In this document: piece after piece, positions 15,955 to 23,915 of the stretch
How positions within the stretch are numbered: the stretch's first letter is position 1
How the letters are laid out: every line of letters starts with the position of its first letter
Assembly (NCBI GenBank): GCA_003242035.1
Contig: QBMC01000029.1
Coordinates: 1-32,047 of the forward strand
Direction: 5' to 3'
Source: Nodosilinea foveolarum
Lineage (GTDB): Bacteria; Cyanobacteriota; Cyanobacteriia; Phormidesmidales; Phormidesmidaceae
DNA: 32,047 nucleotides
Program-made: the position numbers and the translations under genes
The notes under the pieces: model-generated
What the model was told of the DNA's origin: nothing
Seen by the model: only the letters and a program-made list of their open reading frames with translations
Databases searched by the model: none

Positions 15955-17205
15955 ATGTTTTGGAAGAGAGTGTTTTGGGAGGCAAAACATACTGCAATGG
16001 AAAAGTACGCTGTCGTCAAGGAAAAACTGAAGAAGCTGAGCGCTGAGCAGACGAGAGGCGATCGCTACGACCCCTTTTTACCGGCTCAAAAAGAGGCTAA
16101 GAACGCCTGTAGCAAACAGCCCCACAATAGATCGGCTCAGGAAAGTACTGTTCACAACAAGGGTGCTCAGGATAGGGCCTTGCAGACTAACGAACCACTC
16201 GCTTTTAAGGTCGAGCCAGCTCACCACTACTCTTCTCAAGCGGCGACTTTTTCGGTTGCTAGGGCCATTGGGACGCTTCAGCATCGGTCGTACCAGGCAG
16301 GAGAAATTTCCGAGGGGTTTGATGAGGTCCTGCACGACCGGCCTTTTGTCACAGAGCTGGCCGCTTACGAAGATGACTTAGTGACTCAGGAAATTCACCG
16401 GCTAGAAATGCGAGCTGTGGACATCAACCATCGTTCGCAGCAGCAGGCCGAGGACATTTTGGGTTTAAAAAAAGCGGCTCAACGGGCGGCGATCGCCCTC
16501 ACGCGTCAAGGCATTCACGACCACCCCCAGCTAGACATCATCAACCGTTTCTTTGATCGCTATGCCGTTTCTCATGTGCCGATGATCAAAAGGGACGACT
16601 GCGGCTACTTTACGTTAGGCGACTACAGCATTAACCTACGGCGCGCTGAAGAAGAAGCCATTGAGAATGCCGCCGTGCTGCGAGGCGATCGCTATCAGGA
16701 GGCGCTACCTGCGGTCATTCCCTTTTCTCAACCCATCGATGGCAAAACAACGCTCAAACAGCACACCCAACCAACCGGCGGTGGGCCTCGCACTCGACGG
16801 CGAAAAGAGAGCGATCGCCTGACCCGATTACAAGATCAGATGAACCATGCCATCAGCGGACTTAGCACACTTTGGAAAGCTAGCCTGCGCTCAATGCCAG
16901 CTAACGCATCGAGAAAACCGATCTCGGAGGGAGTGACCGCAGAGCAGTATATAGAAAAGAGCCGTGAGTTCTCCTTGGCAGACGGTGCGATTTGGTTTAG
17001 CGCAGCGGCGATTGTGGCTCGATTAGTCCTCAATACCCTCGTCTCTGTTCTGCCTATTTTCCAGCCAATCCTCTGGCTAGCACCGCTGGGTCTCTTTTGC
17101 TATGCCATCTACCTGTTGTTTGTTGTCAAGTCTTCCAACAGCACCTTAATGTATCGCTTAGTGCTAGTCGCGCTAGGTTTGTTCTTGAGCGGTTCTCTTT
17201 CATGA
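15955..17205 (+). CDS. Unknown membrane protein, first gene of the coupled cluster
   Basis: I do not recognise this 416-residue protein. Residues 1 to about 340 are hydrophilic, with an Ala/Gln-rich N-terminal stretch, a helical acidic region (EDDLVTQEIHRLEMR, QQQAEDILGLKKAAQRAA), and a compact segment around HVPMIKRDDCGYFTLGDYSI. A basic linker (GGGPRTRRRKESDRL) follows. Residues from about 345 to the end hold three hydrophobic spans. It is thus probably anchored in the inner membrane by its C-terminus, with a large domain on one side. The start is uncertain: ATG 15955 has no clear ribosome site, while ATG 15997 has GGGAGG at long spacing. Its TGA overlaps the next ATG (ATGA), indicating translational coupling. 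Confidence 0.72.
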   Translation: MFWKRVFWEAKHTAMEKYAVVKEKLKKLSAEQTRGDRYDPFLPAQKEAKNACSKQPHNRSAQESTVHNKGAQDRALQTNEPLAFKVEPAHHYSSQAATFSVARAIGTLQHRSYQAGEISEGFDEVLHDRPFVTELAAYEDDLVTQEIHRLEMRAVDINHRSQQQAEDILGLKKAAQRAAIALTRQGIHDHPQLDIINRFFDRYAVSHVPMIKRDDCGYFTLGDYSINLRRAEEEAIENAAVLRGDRYQEALPAVIPFSQPIDGKTTLKQHTQPTGGGPRTRRRKESDRLTRLQDQMNHAISGLSTLWKASLRSMPANASRKPISEGVTAEQYIEKSREFSLADGAIWFSAAAIVARLVLNTLVSVLPIFQPILWLAPLGLFCYAIYLLFVVKSSNSTLMYRLVLVALGLFLSGSLS

Positions 17206-17630
17206 CACCCACAACTCCTCGAATCCAAAACATCAAGCCCCTGATCGCCTTTGGGCTAGTGGTATCGCTGGTTGGCCTAATGCTCGGCCCGCACCGAGTT
17301 GAAGCATTCATTAGCAACTCTTTTGCTTTTTCCAGCGTGGATAGAAACAAGGCAGTTCAGCCTCTTCGTGAGAGCTGCGAAACAGATGTTGTTGAAACTG
17401 CAAAGCTTTCGAGAGAACAACTTTTAGCCATACTGTCGGTGCCCGAAAGAGACAGTAAGAATCGCATCCGTGAAATTGTTCAAGCACCGTATTGTCAGTT
17501 CGCTCCTATCAACGTTCGAGCCGGTGTGGAAGCTCAAGGAGAAGCCTATCCGCTTGCCTTTGACCCTGACGTTGCCCTAGTAATCTTGTACGAAAATGAT
17601 GAGTATGCTGGATATCGTTTTAAGTACTAG
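17202..17630 (+). CDS. Unknown exported protein of the coupled cluster
   Basis: This 142-residue protein starts at the ATG inside the ATGA that ends the previous gene; the longer frame from 17097 is only open sequence. The N-terminus (PRIQNIKPLIAFGLVVSLVGLML) is a signal peptide or membrane anchor. The rest is a small soluble domain with two Cys that could form a disulfide (SCETD and APYCQF) and the segments SREQLLAILSVPERDSK, IREIVQ and YPLAFDP...VILYENDEYAGYRF. I know of no function. The pattern seems familiar from other cyanobacterial hypothetical proteins, which suggests a conserved family, but I could not check. The last 35 bases overlap the next gene. Confidence 0.75.
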   Translation: MTPTTPRIQNIKPLIAFGLVVSLVGLMLGPHRVEAFISNSFAFSSVDRNKAVQPLRESCETDVVETAKLSREQLLAILSVPERDSKNRIREIVQAPYCQFAPINVRAGVEAQGEAYPLAFDPDVALVILYENDEYAGYRFKY

Positions 17631-18129
17631 GGCGATCGCAACTCGGCTTTGCTGGGGTGAGCGATCGCTTAGTTTTTGGCAACGGCTGGTTTTAGGGATG
17701 GGGGCGATCGCGCTAGGCAATACGTTGAGTAGCTGCGTCGGCCATTCGGCCCCTCAGCCCAGATCCATCACGCTAAAGCAGCAGTGGGAAATCAACCCAG
17801 GAGACGACATATCTGGCAGTTTGGTGTCGGGCAGTTTAGGAGATATTTCTCTGGTGCTTAAAAAAGGCGTGCGGGTAAAAGCGCCTTTTGACGGACAGAT
17901 GGAACCGAGTGAGCTAGCAGGTTGCGACTTCTACTCTACCCCCGAGATTCCGGCCTACTTATTTCGGCTATGTGGTCTTAGCCAAACTTCTCATGGGGAG
18001 GTGAAAGCAGGTCAGACGCTAGGAAAAGCAAGCTACATCAGCTTTGCCACGCTGCGCAAACAGCCCGACGGCACCTGGATTATGGTCGAACCGGCTAGAG
18101 GCGTCTTAGAAAAAGTGATTCAAAAATGA
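17596..18129 (+). CDS. Putative lipoprotein with degenerate M23/lipoyl-like domain
   Basis: This protein of up to 177 residues has an N-terminal basic stretch, a hydrophobic segment (LVLGMGAIALGNT) and a lipobox LSSC, so the mature protein should be lipid-anchored at that Cys. The mature part has small beta-strand units (VRVKAPFDGQME, GEVKAGQTLGKASY, WIMVEPARGVLEK) like the beta-sandwich of lipoyl domains and M23 peptidases, but I see none of the M23 zinc ligands (HxxxD, HxH). It may be a catalytically dead peptidoglycan-binding or assembly protein. Starts at 17596, 17599 or 17605 all overlap the upstream gene. The TGA overlaps the next ATG by four bases, again indicating coupled translation. 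Confidence 0.72.
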   Translation: MMSMLDIVLSTRAIATRLCWGERSLSFWQRLVLGMGAIALGNTLSSCVGHSAPQPRSITLKQQWEINPGDDISGSLVSGSLGDISLVLKKGVRVKAPFDGQMEPSELAGCDFYSTPEIPAYLFRLCGLSQTSHGEVKAGQTLGKASYISFATLRKQPDGTWIMVEPARGVLEKVIQK

Positions 18130-19439
18130 TGAGATCGCGCCTATCTGCCCCGCTCAAATTTTGTCTACTGATCTTCCCTCTCCTGGGCGCACTGCTAGGA
18201 GCCGCATCGGTTAGCGCAGAAGACAAGCTGTCGGTTACCTTCGAGCTGCCGCCCGCCCCGGTAGCCCCAGAATCTCTTGTCCGCTATCAGGAAAGCCTGC
18301 CGCCGATAACGCCCTCAGAGTTAGCGGCTCCTGAGACAGTCATCAGCACGGGAGACATGGCTTTGCGATTTGCGCCAGACGACGTTGCCATGCCCATAGC
18401 GAGTAGCCAACCCCAGGGCGAGCAAGTCGGCCCTATCGCTGAGGCATTTGCGATTGACCATGCAGCGGAAGATTTGCGATCAGCAGTTCCCGAGCTAGAG
18501 AATTGGATTTACGACGGGGGATCTGACTCTTTGGTCGCCCGTACGGTAGGCAGTGCGGAAGGCACAAGACAATCGGATGGCCGAAAGACAACGGCCTACT
18601 ATGGCCACACCGATCCGGGCAACGGCGTATGGAACCTGGGAACGTTCTCCTATCAACACGAGGCAGTTTCTCCAGAAGATGCGGATCAGAAGCAGCTAAG
18701 ACGGCTACAGCATCAGGAACGGCAGCTAGAAGAAAAAGCGGCGCAGTGGAAGGTGCCAATGTCGATGGCGGTGCGGCTCAATGGTTTAGATTTGGCAAAC
18801 CAGGCACCGCTGGCGGCGCTGGATAAAGGCGGCTATATAGAACGGTTGGCAGAAGCTTACAAACAAGGCAAGTCGGGAGAAGAGGCGATCGCCTGGGCAA
18901 GAACTCAGGCGTACTTCGATCCAGACAAACAAAATTGGGACGCACCCGGACTCGGCAATAACCCACATAGTATTCAGCGCGATCAGGAACGCCGTATGGC
19001 CGCCATTGACCAAGCGCTTCGAGCCTATAAAGACGAGAACGGAGGGCGAATCCAATTTCCTCAGGAGGTCAGTATTGTCGGCGATCGCCCGACAACAGCG
19101 AGTCCTTTATGGGATCAATCTGAGCCTATAGCTATCGTAGACTTTTCGCTTACGCCCGTCTCGGGTTCTGAGCAAGTGGGTTCTGAGCAGGCGATCGCGC
19201 CCAGCTCGCCGACGCCAGCAACCGATTTCTTAGAAGCACACGCACTAGAAGCCACCGCCTCGGCCAACGACGCCATAGAACCCAACGACAGTCTGATATT
19301 TGAAGGCGACCAAACCGAAGCAGCCACTTCGACTGAGATAGCAAATGACCCCAAAGTCTCAACGGAGGAAGAAAAACCCAAAAACGCTCAGAAAAAAGCA
19401 TTCATCCGCGCAGAAAATTCTATCGTCCGGCCAAAATAG
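18126..19439 (+). CDS. Exported protein with weak lysozyme-like signature
   Basis: This 437-residue protein starts in an ATGA overlap and has a clean signal peptide (hydrophobic LLIFPLLGALLGAA, cleavage near VSAED). A linker rich in Pro, Ala and Glu leads to a folded domain at about residues 120-310. It contains GSAEGTRQSDGRKTTAYYGH, which loosely recalls the EG...D.G..T.GYGH signature of phage-type lysozymes, although the Glu-Asp-Thr spacing is shorter. A helical region (EDADQKQLRRLQHQERQLEE) and the segments NGLDLANQAPLAAL and WDAPGLGN follow. The last 110 or so residues are acidic and disordered. I infer a periplasmic cell-wall-related role, possibly peptidoglycan cleavage, but the catalytic claim is weak. 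It is the last gene of the cluster. Confidence 0.72.
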   Translation: MMRSRLSAPLKFCLLIFPLLGALLGAASVSAEDKLSVTFELPPAPVAPESLVRYQESLPPITPSELAAPETVISTGDMALRFAPDDVAMPIASSQPQGEQVGPIAEAFAIDHAAEDLRSAVPELENWIYDGGSDSLVARTVGSAEGTRQSDGRKTTAYYGHTDPGNGVWNLGTFSYQHEAVSPEDADQKQLRRLQHQERQLEEKAAQWKVPMSMAVRLNGLDLANQAPLAALDKGGYIERLAEAYKQGKSGEEAIAWARTQAYFDPDKQNWDAPGLGNNPHSIQRDQERRMAAIDQALRAYKDENGGRIQFPQEVSIVGDRPTTASPLWDQSEPIAIVDFSLTPVSGSEQVGSEQAIAPSSPTPATDFLEAHALEATASANDAIEPNDSLIFEGDQTEAATSTEIANDPKVSTEEEKPKNAQKKAFIRAENSIVRPK

Positions 19440-19504
19440 ACAATAACTTTGAGTTCGAGCTAAAGTAGTAGTGACTACGGTTTAGGCTCTTTCTCTCGGA
19501 CATT

Positions 19505-19951
19505 GTGTCTCACGCTATGCAAACATCACCTGATATTTTTGCACCCATTGAATCTTTAGAAGATGCGATTGAGCGGTGTCAGGCTCTGGGTATGCGGTTG
19601 AGTCGTCAGCGACGATACATTCTAGAGCTGCTGTGGCAGGTTCAAGAACATCTATCAGCAAGAGACATCTACGACCGGCTAAACCGGTTGGGCCGAGAGA
19701 TTGGCCATACGTCTGTATATCAGAATTTAGAGGCCCTCTCCGACCAAGGCATCATCGAATGCGTCCAGCGTTCTGATGGTCGGCTGTACGGACACATCAG
19801 TTCTTCGCACAGCCACATCAACTGCACCGATACCAACCAGATTATCGACATCAAAATTGATTTACCGGCTGAGCTAATCGCAAAGGTGGAAGCCGAAACA
19901 GGCGTTAAGATCTCAGACTACAGAGTCGATTTCTTTGGCACAAAAGGCTAA
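19505..19951 (+). CDS. Fur/PerR-family transcriptional regulator
   Basis: This 148-residue protein has a winged-helix N-terminal domain (GMRLSRQRRYILELL, LSARDIYDRL, GHTSVYQNLEALSDQGII) with the Fur-type recognition helix. The C-terminal dimer domain keeps the metal ligands of HSHINC. It lacks the CxxC pairs that hold structural zinc in most Fur proteins, since TDTN stands where the first would be. The sequence most resembles the cyanobacterial FurC/PerR branch, which senses peroxide, though I cannot exclude another Fur subtype. The start is GTG 19505 or ATG 19517. It begins 66 bases after the unknown cluster and may be read from the same transcript or its own promoter. Confidence 0.88.
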   Translation: MSHAMQTSPDIFAPIESLEDAIERCQALGMRLSRQRRYILELLWQVQEHLSARDIYDRLNRLGREIGHTSVYQNLEALSDQGIIECVQRSDGRLYGHISSSHSHINCTDTNQIIDIKIDLPAELIAKVEAETGVKISDYRVDFFGTKG

Positions 19952-20065
19952 AAAACAGCGAGAACAGCACCGAACATCAGGGCTGCTAGCATCAAATCCA
20001 TGAGTCTACTTTTGAAGGGTTAACTTTACAACGAGAGGCCGGAGCAAACGCTTTTAAAAGTCGCC

Positions 20066-21202
20066 TTAGCCACGGATCTGTACTGGCATCACCAGATAAG
20101 TGATTTTTGTGCCGCCCAGAGGAGTTAGCACAGAAGGACTAGTCGCCGTATTGCATTGAATTTGAATCTCTGAAGACGGTAGGGCTTTGAGTCCTTCGAG
20201 CAAGTAGCGAACGTTAAACGCGATCTCTAGATCTGCGCCCGTAATCTGCGCTGGTAGCGTTTCTAAACCGTTGCCTACTTCCTGGGCTTCTACGGATAAA
20301 GACAGGGAACTTGCTTCGTTATTGATGGACAGCTTAACGATGTTATTACGCTGGTCGGCCATAACGGCAATGCGCTCTAGGGAAGCGGTGAACTGCTTAC
20401 GGTCTAAGGTGAGCTGGCGCTCGAACTGGCTAGGGATGAGCTGACGATAGTTGGGATATTGACCTTCTAGCAGGCGGGTGGTGATGCGCTGTTGCCCTAA
20501 GTCGAATACGGCTTGAGTGTCGTCTAGATAGAAAGCCACCGGTTCGCTGCTGGGATAAATCTGTAGGATGCGCTCTAGCTCGCGCAGCGCTTTGCCTGGA
20601 ATGGTGACGCTGCTTCGCAAGTTGGTGACGGGCGAGCCAGAGTCTTCGACCGTTGTGACCACTGATAATCGGTGCCCATCGGTCGCGGCAAATTCTAGAC
20701 TGTCTTCATCAGCTCTCAGGTGGACGCCGGTAAGCACCTGCTTGGTCTCGTCTGAGCTGATGGCAAAGAGCGCCCCACGCAACCCCTCTAGCAAGGCGTC
20801 TGCTGAGATTTTGACCGTCTCTGTGGACTCTACTTCAGGCAGATTGGGGTAGTCTTCGGCGCTAAGGCCGCGTACCTGATAGCGGCCCGCAGAACAAGAC
20901 AGGGTGATGACTGGCTCGTCGTCGTCTTCGCTAATGTCGATGTCTTCGTTGGGTAAGCGAGAAACAATATCGCCTAGCAGCTTGGCAGGTAGGGTGAGCG
21001 CTCCGCTTTGGTCTACTTGGGCTAGAAAAGACGTTTGAATGCCCAGCGTTTCATCAAAGCCAATCAGCGTGACCTGCTGCGTGTCGGTGCTGGCTTTAAC
21101 CAAGACATTACCCAAAACCGGCTTGCTCGGACGTGAGGGGACAGCGCGGCTAACCAGGGAGAAATGGGTGTTGAAGTCGGCTTGAGGGCAGCTAAATCTC
21201 AT
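20066..21202 (-). CDS. dnaN: DNA polymerase III sliding clamp (beta subunit)
   Basis: This 378-residue protein forms the ring that holds DNA polymerase III on DNA. It starts at ATG 21202 with MRFSCPQADF, the usual start of cyanobacterial clamps; the open frame continues upstream to 21298 but has no family similarity there. Three repeated clamp domains are visible: the first has PSKPVLGNVLVKAS, the second begins near KISADALLEGL, and the third includes LLEGQYPNYRQLIP and ends in TYLVMPVQI, part of the partner-binding pocket. It lies downstream of the origin on the same strand as dnaA, the classical dnaA-oriC-dnaN order. Confidence 0.97.
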   Translation of the reverse strand: MRFSCPQADFNTHFSLVSRAVPSRPSKPVLGNVLVKASTDTQQVTLIGFDETLGIQTSFLAQVDQSGALTLPAKLLGDIVSRLPNEDIDISEDDDEPVITLSCSAGRYQVRGLSAEDYPNLPEVESTETVKISADALLEGLRGALFAISSDETKQVLTGVHLRADEDSLEFAATDGHRLSVVTTVEDSGSPVTNLRSSVTIPGKALRELERILQIYPSSEPVAFYLDDTQAVFDLGQQRITTRLLEGQYPNYRQLIPSQFERQLTLDRKQFTASLERIAVMADQRNNIVKLSINNEASSLSLSVEAQEVGNGLETLPAQITGADLEIAFNVRYLLEGLKALPSSEIQIQCNTATSPSVLTPLGGTKITYLVMPVQIRG

Positions 21203-21371
21203 GTCTAGGTGGGAAACCGTTGGAATGGACCAGAGAAGTCTAGGTTCTGAGAAATTTAGGCTTTGCAGATAGGTCTTAGAGATGCCCAATATTATCACTC
21301 TGTGGCGCTGCTAGACAGAGACTTTTTAGCTGGATTTTGAAAATTTCTTTTTCTACTAACTCTTCTCTTCT

Positions 21372-21404
21372 TTTTAAAATAATTATTTAAAGTAGTAGTA
21401 GTAG
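21372..21404 (+). promoter_or_regulatory. Candidate DNA unwinding element with TAG trinucleotides
   Basis: An AT-rich run (TTTTTAAAATAATTATTTAA, 21371-21390) is followed by four TAG triplets (21393-21404), a 4-base AGCC spacer and a DnaA box (21409-21417). This order matches the basal unwinding system of Bacillus oriC: AT-rich DNA, DnaA-trios, spacer, box. Confidence 0.55.
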
Positions 21405-21760
21405 AGCCTGTGGAAACTGTGGAAAACTTTCTGAATCGCTACGTACGGTTTGCTTGTAGCGATTTGGTGCCTGTGGAAAACCTGTGGATAACTTTGGGAG
21501 TTTTCCACAGGCTCTAAAAATAGCCAATTCTTTTCCACAGGTACCCCAAAGTTATCCACAAGTTTTCCACAGGTTTTCCACAGAAAAGGGGGGGTTTTCC
21601 ACAGGTAAAATCTTTGCATATTGTAACTTTTGGGCGCTGTTTTGATGATGGCGCGATCGCACACACCCTAGATCAGATCTGCGATCGCACTCTCATCTAC
21701 CTTTTTTGCCTGCCTGGTTTCTGTCATTAGCGGTGTGATCGCGCTAAAAAGTTATCCCCA
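21405..21760. other. oriC: Chromosomal replication origin (oriC) with DnaA-box array
   Basis: Ten DnaA boxes are visible. Four read TGTGGAWAM at 21409, 21418, 21472 and 21483. Six in the opposite orientation read TTWTCCACA at 21501, 21531, 21552, 21563, 21574 and 21595. An imperfect box (TTATCCCCA) lies at 21752. Spacings of 11 and 21 bases put several boxes on the same helical face. The two TTATCCACA-type boxes are embedded in a perfect 16-bp inverted repeat (21483-21498 and 21545-21560). Five GATC sites cluster at 21655-21740. The open frame across the array (21383-21664, minus) is an artefact of the boxes. Position between dnaA and dnaN supports the call. Confidence 0.92.
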
Positions 21761-21788
21761 GCCTCGATGATGAGTGCTGGGGATGGGC

Positions 21789-21830
21789 GTGATGAGTGAT
21801 GAGTGACGAGTGACGAGTGATTAGTGACCG
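21789..21830 (+). repeat. Heptanucleotide tandem repeat at the dnaA 3' end
   Basis: Six 7-base units of the form GTGAYKA run in tandem (GTGATGA twice, GTGACGA twice, GTGATTA, GTGACCG). The dnaA stop codon (21821-21823) lies inside the fifth unit, so the last DnaA residues come from the repeat. Heptamer repeats of this kind are known in cyanobacteria. Confidence 0.75.
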
Positions 21831-23224
21831 GCGGTGAGGATGATGCGATCGCTCACTTCTCTGACAATCTGTGCCAGGTTCAAATCGCGCTTGATGAGCT
21901 GTGCAATTTTGTCGCAGCTATACATCACCGTGGTGTGGTCTTTGCCGCCAAACTGGTCGCCGATTTTAGGCAGGCTCAAGTCGGTGTGCTGGCGCATTAG
22001 GTACATGCCTACCTGTCGGGCGTTAGAGATTTCTCGTCGCCGGGAGTTGCTTTTGAGATCTTCTATGGAGATTTTGAAGGCGTCGGAAACGGACTTGATG
22101 ACGGCTTTGGGTGAAGATTCGATGCGCTGAGCCGGGGGATCGAGGACGGGCACTAGGTTGTCTACCGTCATGGGTAGGCCCGAGATAGAGGTGTAGGCGA
22201 TCGCTCTAGTTAAAGCGCCTTCTAGCTCTCGAATGTTTGAGGTGTACGACGAGGCAATGTATTCGGTGACATCGCGCGAGATGGAAACCTGCTCGTACTC
22301 GGCTTTCTTTTGCAAAATCGCCATGCGCGTTTCAAAGTCGGGCGACTGAATATCAGCAATCAGTCCCATCGAAAATCGGGAGCACAGCCGGTCTTGCAGT
22401 TTGGGAATTTTGTTGGGCGGTCGGTCGGAGGCGATGACGATTTGTTTGCCTGCCTCGTGCAGCGTATTAAAGGTGTGGAAAAACTCTTCTTGGGTGTATT
22501 CCTTGCCTTCGATGAATTGAATGTCGTCCACTAGGATGACATCGACTTCGCGATACTGCTCTCTAAAGCGCTGCATCGAGTCGCGGCGAATGGAGGCAAT
22601 CAGATCGTTGGTAAAGGTTTCAGTCGAGACATAGGCCACCCGAGCGTTTTGGTCGCTTTGCAAGCGGTAGTGGCCAATGGCCTGCATTAGGTGAGTTTTG
22701 CCAAGTCCGACGCCGCCGCAAAGAAACAGCGGATTGAACTCTCGTCCGGGCGATTCGGCGACGGCTAGCGCGGCGGCATGGGCCATGCGATTGTTGGCAC
22801 CGACGACAAACCGGGAGAACACGGCCTTGGGATTGAGGGCGCTAGAACCGCTGTCGTTAGGTTCGTTTGGGCTGGCGGCTTTAGCCATGGCCGCTGGTGC
22901 AAAGGCCGATGAAGACGGGCTAGTGTCTGACGGGGCATCCCTTTGAGTGCCAACAGTGGACAGCGGACTGGTCTGGTCATTGACGGTAATGACGACCTCC
23001 ACTTCGTGACCGATAATCGCGGCTGCGACCTGAGAAATCTGCGGTAGATAGTACTTTTGCAGCCAGTTTCTAGCAAAGGGATTATCGGTTAGCAGCACGA
23101 GCTTTTCATCTGAGAGCTGGCTAATTCGAGTGGGTTTGATCCAGGTTTCAAACGTCGGGCTGCTGAGCTGTGTTTTTAGCTGAGCAAGGACTTGATTCCA
23201 AAGGTCTTCTTTTATTTGCGTCAC
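21821..23224 (-). CDS. dnaA: Chromosomal replication initiator DnaA
   Basis: This 467-residue protein opens the replication origin. Domain I (residues 1 to about 85, [21 protein letters not shown]) loads helicase and forms oligomers. A Ser/Pro/Ala-rich linker follows. The AAA+ domain has Walker [10 protein letters not shown] near residue 167, Walker [11 protein letters not shown], and sensor motifs. Domain IV carries the helix-turn-helix signature [16 protein letters not shown] that reads the TTATCCACA boxes. Length is normal. The C-terminus ends TAGH inside a heptamer repeat. The gene lies immediately beside its own origin, and a box-like TTATCCGCA at 23524-23532 upstream may allow autoregulation. 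Confidence 0.98.
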   Translation of the reverse strand: MTQIKEDLWNQVLAQLKTQLSSPTFETWIKPTRISQLSDEKLVLLTDNPFARNWLQKYYLPQISQVAAAIIGHEVEVVITVNDQTSPLSTVGTQRDAPSDTSPSSSAFAPAAMAKAASPNEPNDSGSSALNPKAVFSRFVVGANNRMAHAAALAVAESPGREFNPLFLCGGVGLGKTHLMQAIGHYRLQSDQNARVAYVSTETFTNDLIASIRRDSMQRFREQYREVDVILVDDIQFIEGKEYTQEEFFHTFNTLHEAGKQIVIASDRPPNKIPKLQDRLCSRFSMGLIADIQSPDFETRMAILQKKAEYEQVSISRDVTEYIASSYTSNIRELEGALTRAIAYTSISGLPMTVDNLVPVLDPPAQRIESSPKAVIKSVSDAFKISIEDLKSNSRRREISNARQVGMYLMRQHTDLSLPKIGDQFGGKDHTTVMYSCDKIAQLIKRDLNLAQIVREVSDRIILTAGH

Positions 23225-23635
23225 GAATCAACCTCGACAATTTTCTAGGGGCTAGCGAGCTATTGACTAGGTAGTTTTAGTAGTCTTACTAGGGGGGAAA
23301 GGCTTAAATCAGGCAATCTCGAAGCTATGCGACGATTCGCCCAAAAGCAGGACACGATGGCTAGTAGCGCAGCGGCGTAATTTTAGGGGAGCCTTTAGGA
23401 GCGATCGCCTCTGGAATATTGGCAGCAAAGACATGTATAGCACTGCTCTGTTTCTAGATACTCATGAGACATTGAGATTGATATTACTCGGTGGCTTCTT
23501 TTGCTTTGTCGAATTATAGGCTGTTATCCGCACTCAGGTGTATCCCTCAAGACTTTTAACTGTGGGCGTAAATGCTGACTGGTTTTTGGGCGGAAGGCTG
23601 GCGCTATGGGCTAACGAAAAGCTTGTTGGTACTTC

Positions 23636-23674
23636 AGACTTCTTTTAGATAGTTGGCATCTGGAAGTCTTTTTT
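23636..23674 (+). terminator. Orphan rho-independent terminator
   Basis: AGACTTC (23636-23642) pairs with GAAGTCT (23663-23669) and is followed by a run of T to 23674. No plus-strand gene lies upstream within the gap, so it would end either a small RNA or a leader transcript of the downstream protease gene. Confidence 0.5.
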
Positions 23675-23794
23675 GAAAATATTTTCTGAGAGCTGCTTAA
23701 AAAAACTCAGCAAGCAGTGCTTTTTGCAGGTTTAGACATTCTGGGGAACTGGCACTCTTGAAATACCCGACGATTTGCTCCATTTGCTAAAACA

Positions 23795-23811
23795 CAAAGG
23801 CCAAGCCTTTG
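23795..23811 (+). repeat. Short perfect hairpin in the protease leader
   Basis: CAAAGGC and GCCTTTG flank a CAA loop, about 105 bases before the protease start. No T-run follows, so it is more likely a leader structure than a terminator. Confidence 0.35.
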
Positions 23812-23915
23812 CTTTGCTCTGTAAATTCTCAGAATCTTTTTCTAGAATTAAAGCTACATCAGGGTAGTCAGCAATCACTGGTCGAAGCAGAATCAAAATC
23901 GTTGGAAATTTAGGT

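Larger units (their letters stand above)
23225..23915. other. Long intergenic region between divergent dnaA and htrA-like genes
   Basis: This 691-base gap has no credible protein gene, tRNA or rRNA. It holds a DnaA-box-like TTATCCGCA (23524-23532), a HIP1 site near 23401, a plus-strand terminator-like hairpin (23636-23674) and a second hairpin (23795-23811). Both promoters must be here, and a small RNA is possible. Confidence 0.6.

Noticed and set aside
17097-17201. Longer N-terminus for the second gene of the unknown cluster
   Set aside because: The upstream Met lies inside the first gene, while the ATGA overlap start at 17202 directly precedes a proper export signal.
19948-20001. 17-residue hydrophobic peptide on the minus strand after the Fur-like gene
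   Set aside because: It has an ATG, a hydrophobic run and a stop, but it overlaps the Fur stop, has no ribosome site and is too short to judge. Conservation would be needed.
21383-21664. Open frame of 93 codons on the minus strand across the origin
   Set aside because: Its content is produced by translated DnaA boxes (repeated VENS, FHR and similar words), it has no ribosome site, and the region is explained by oriC.
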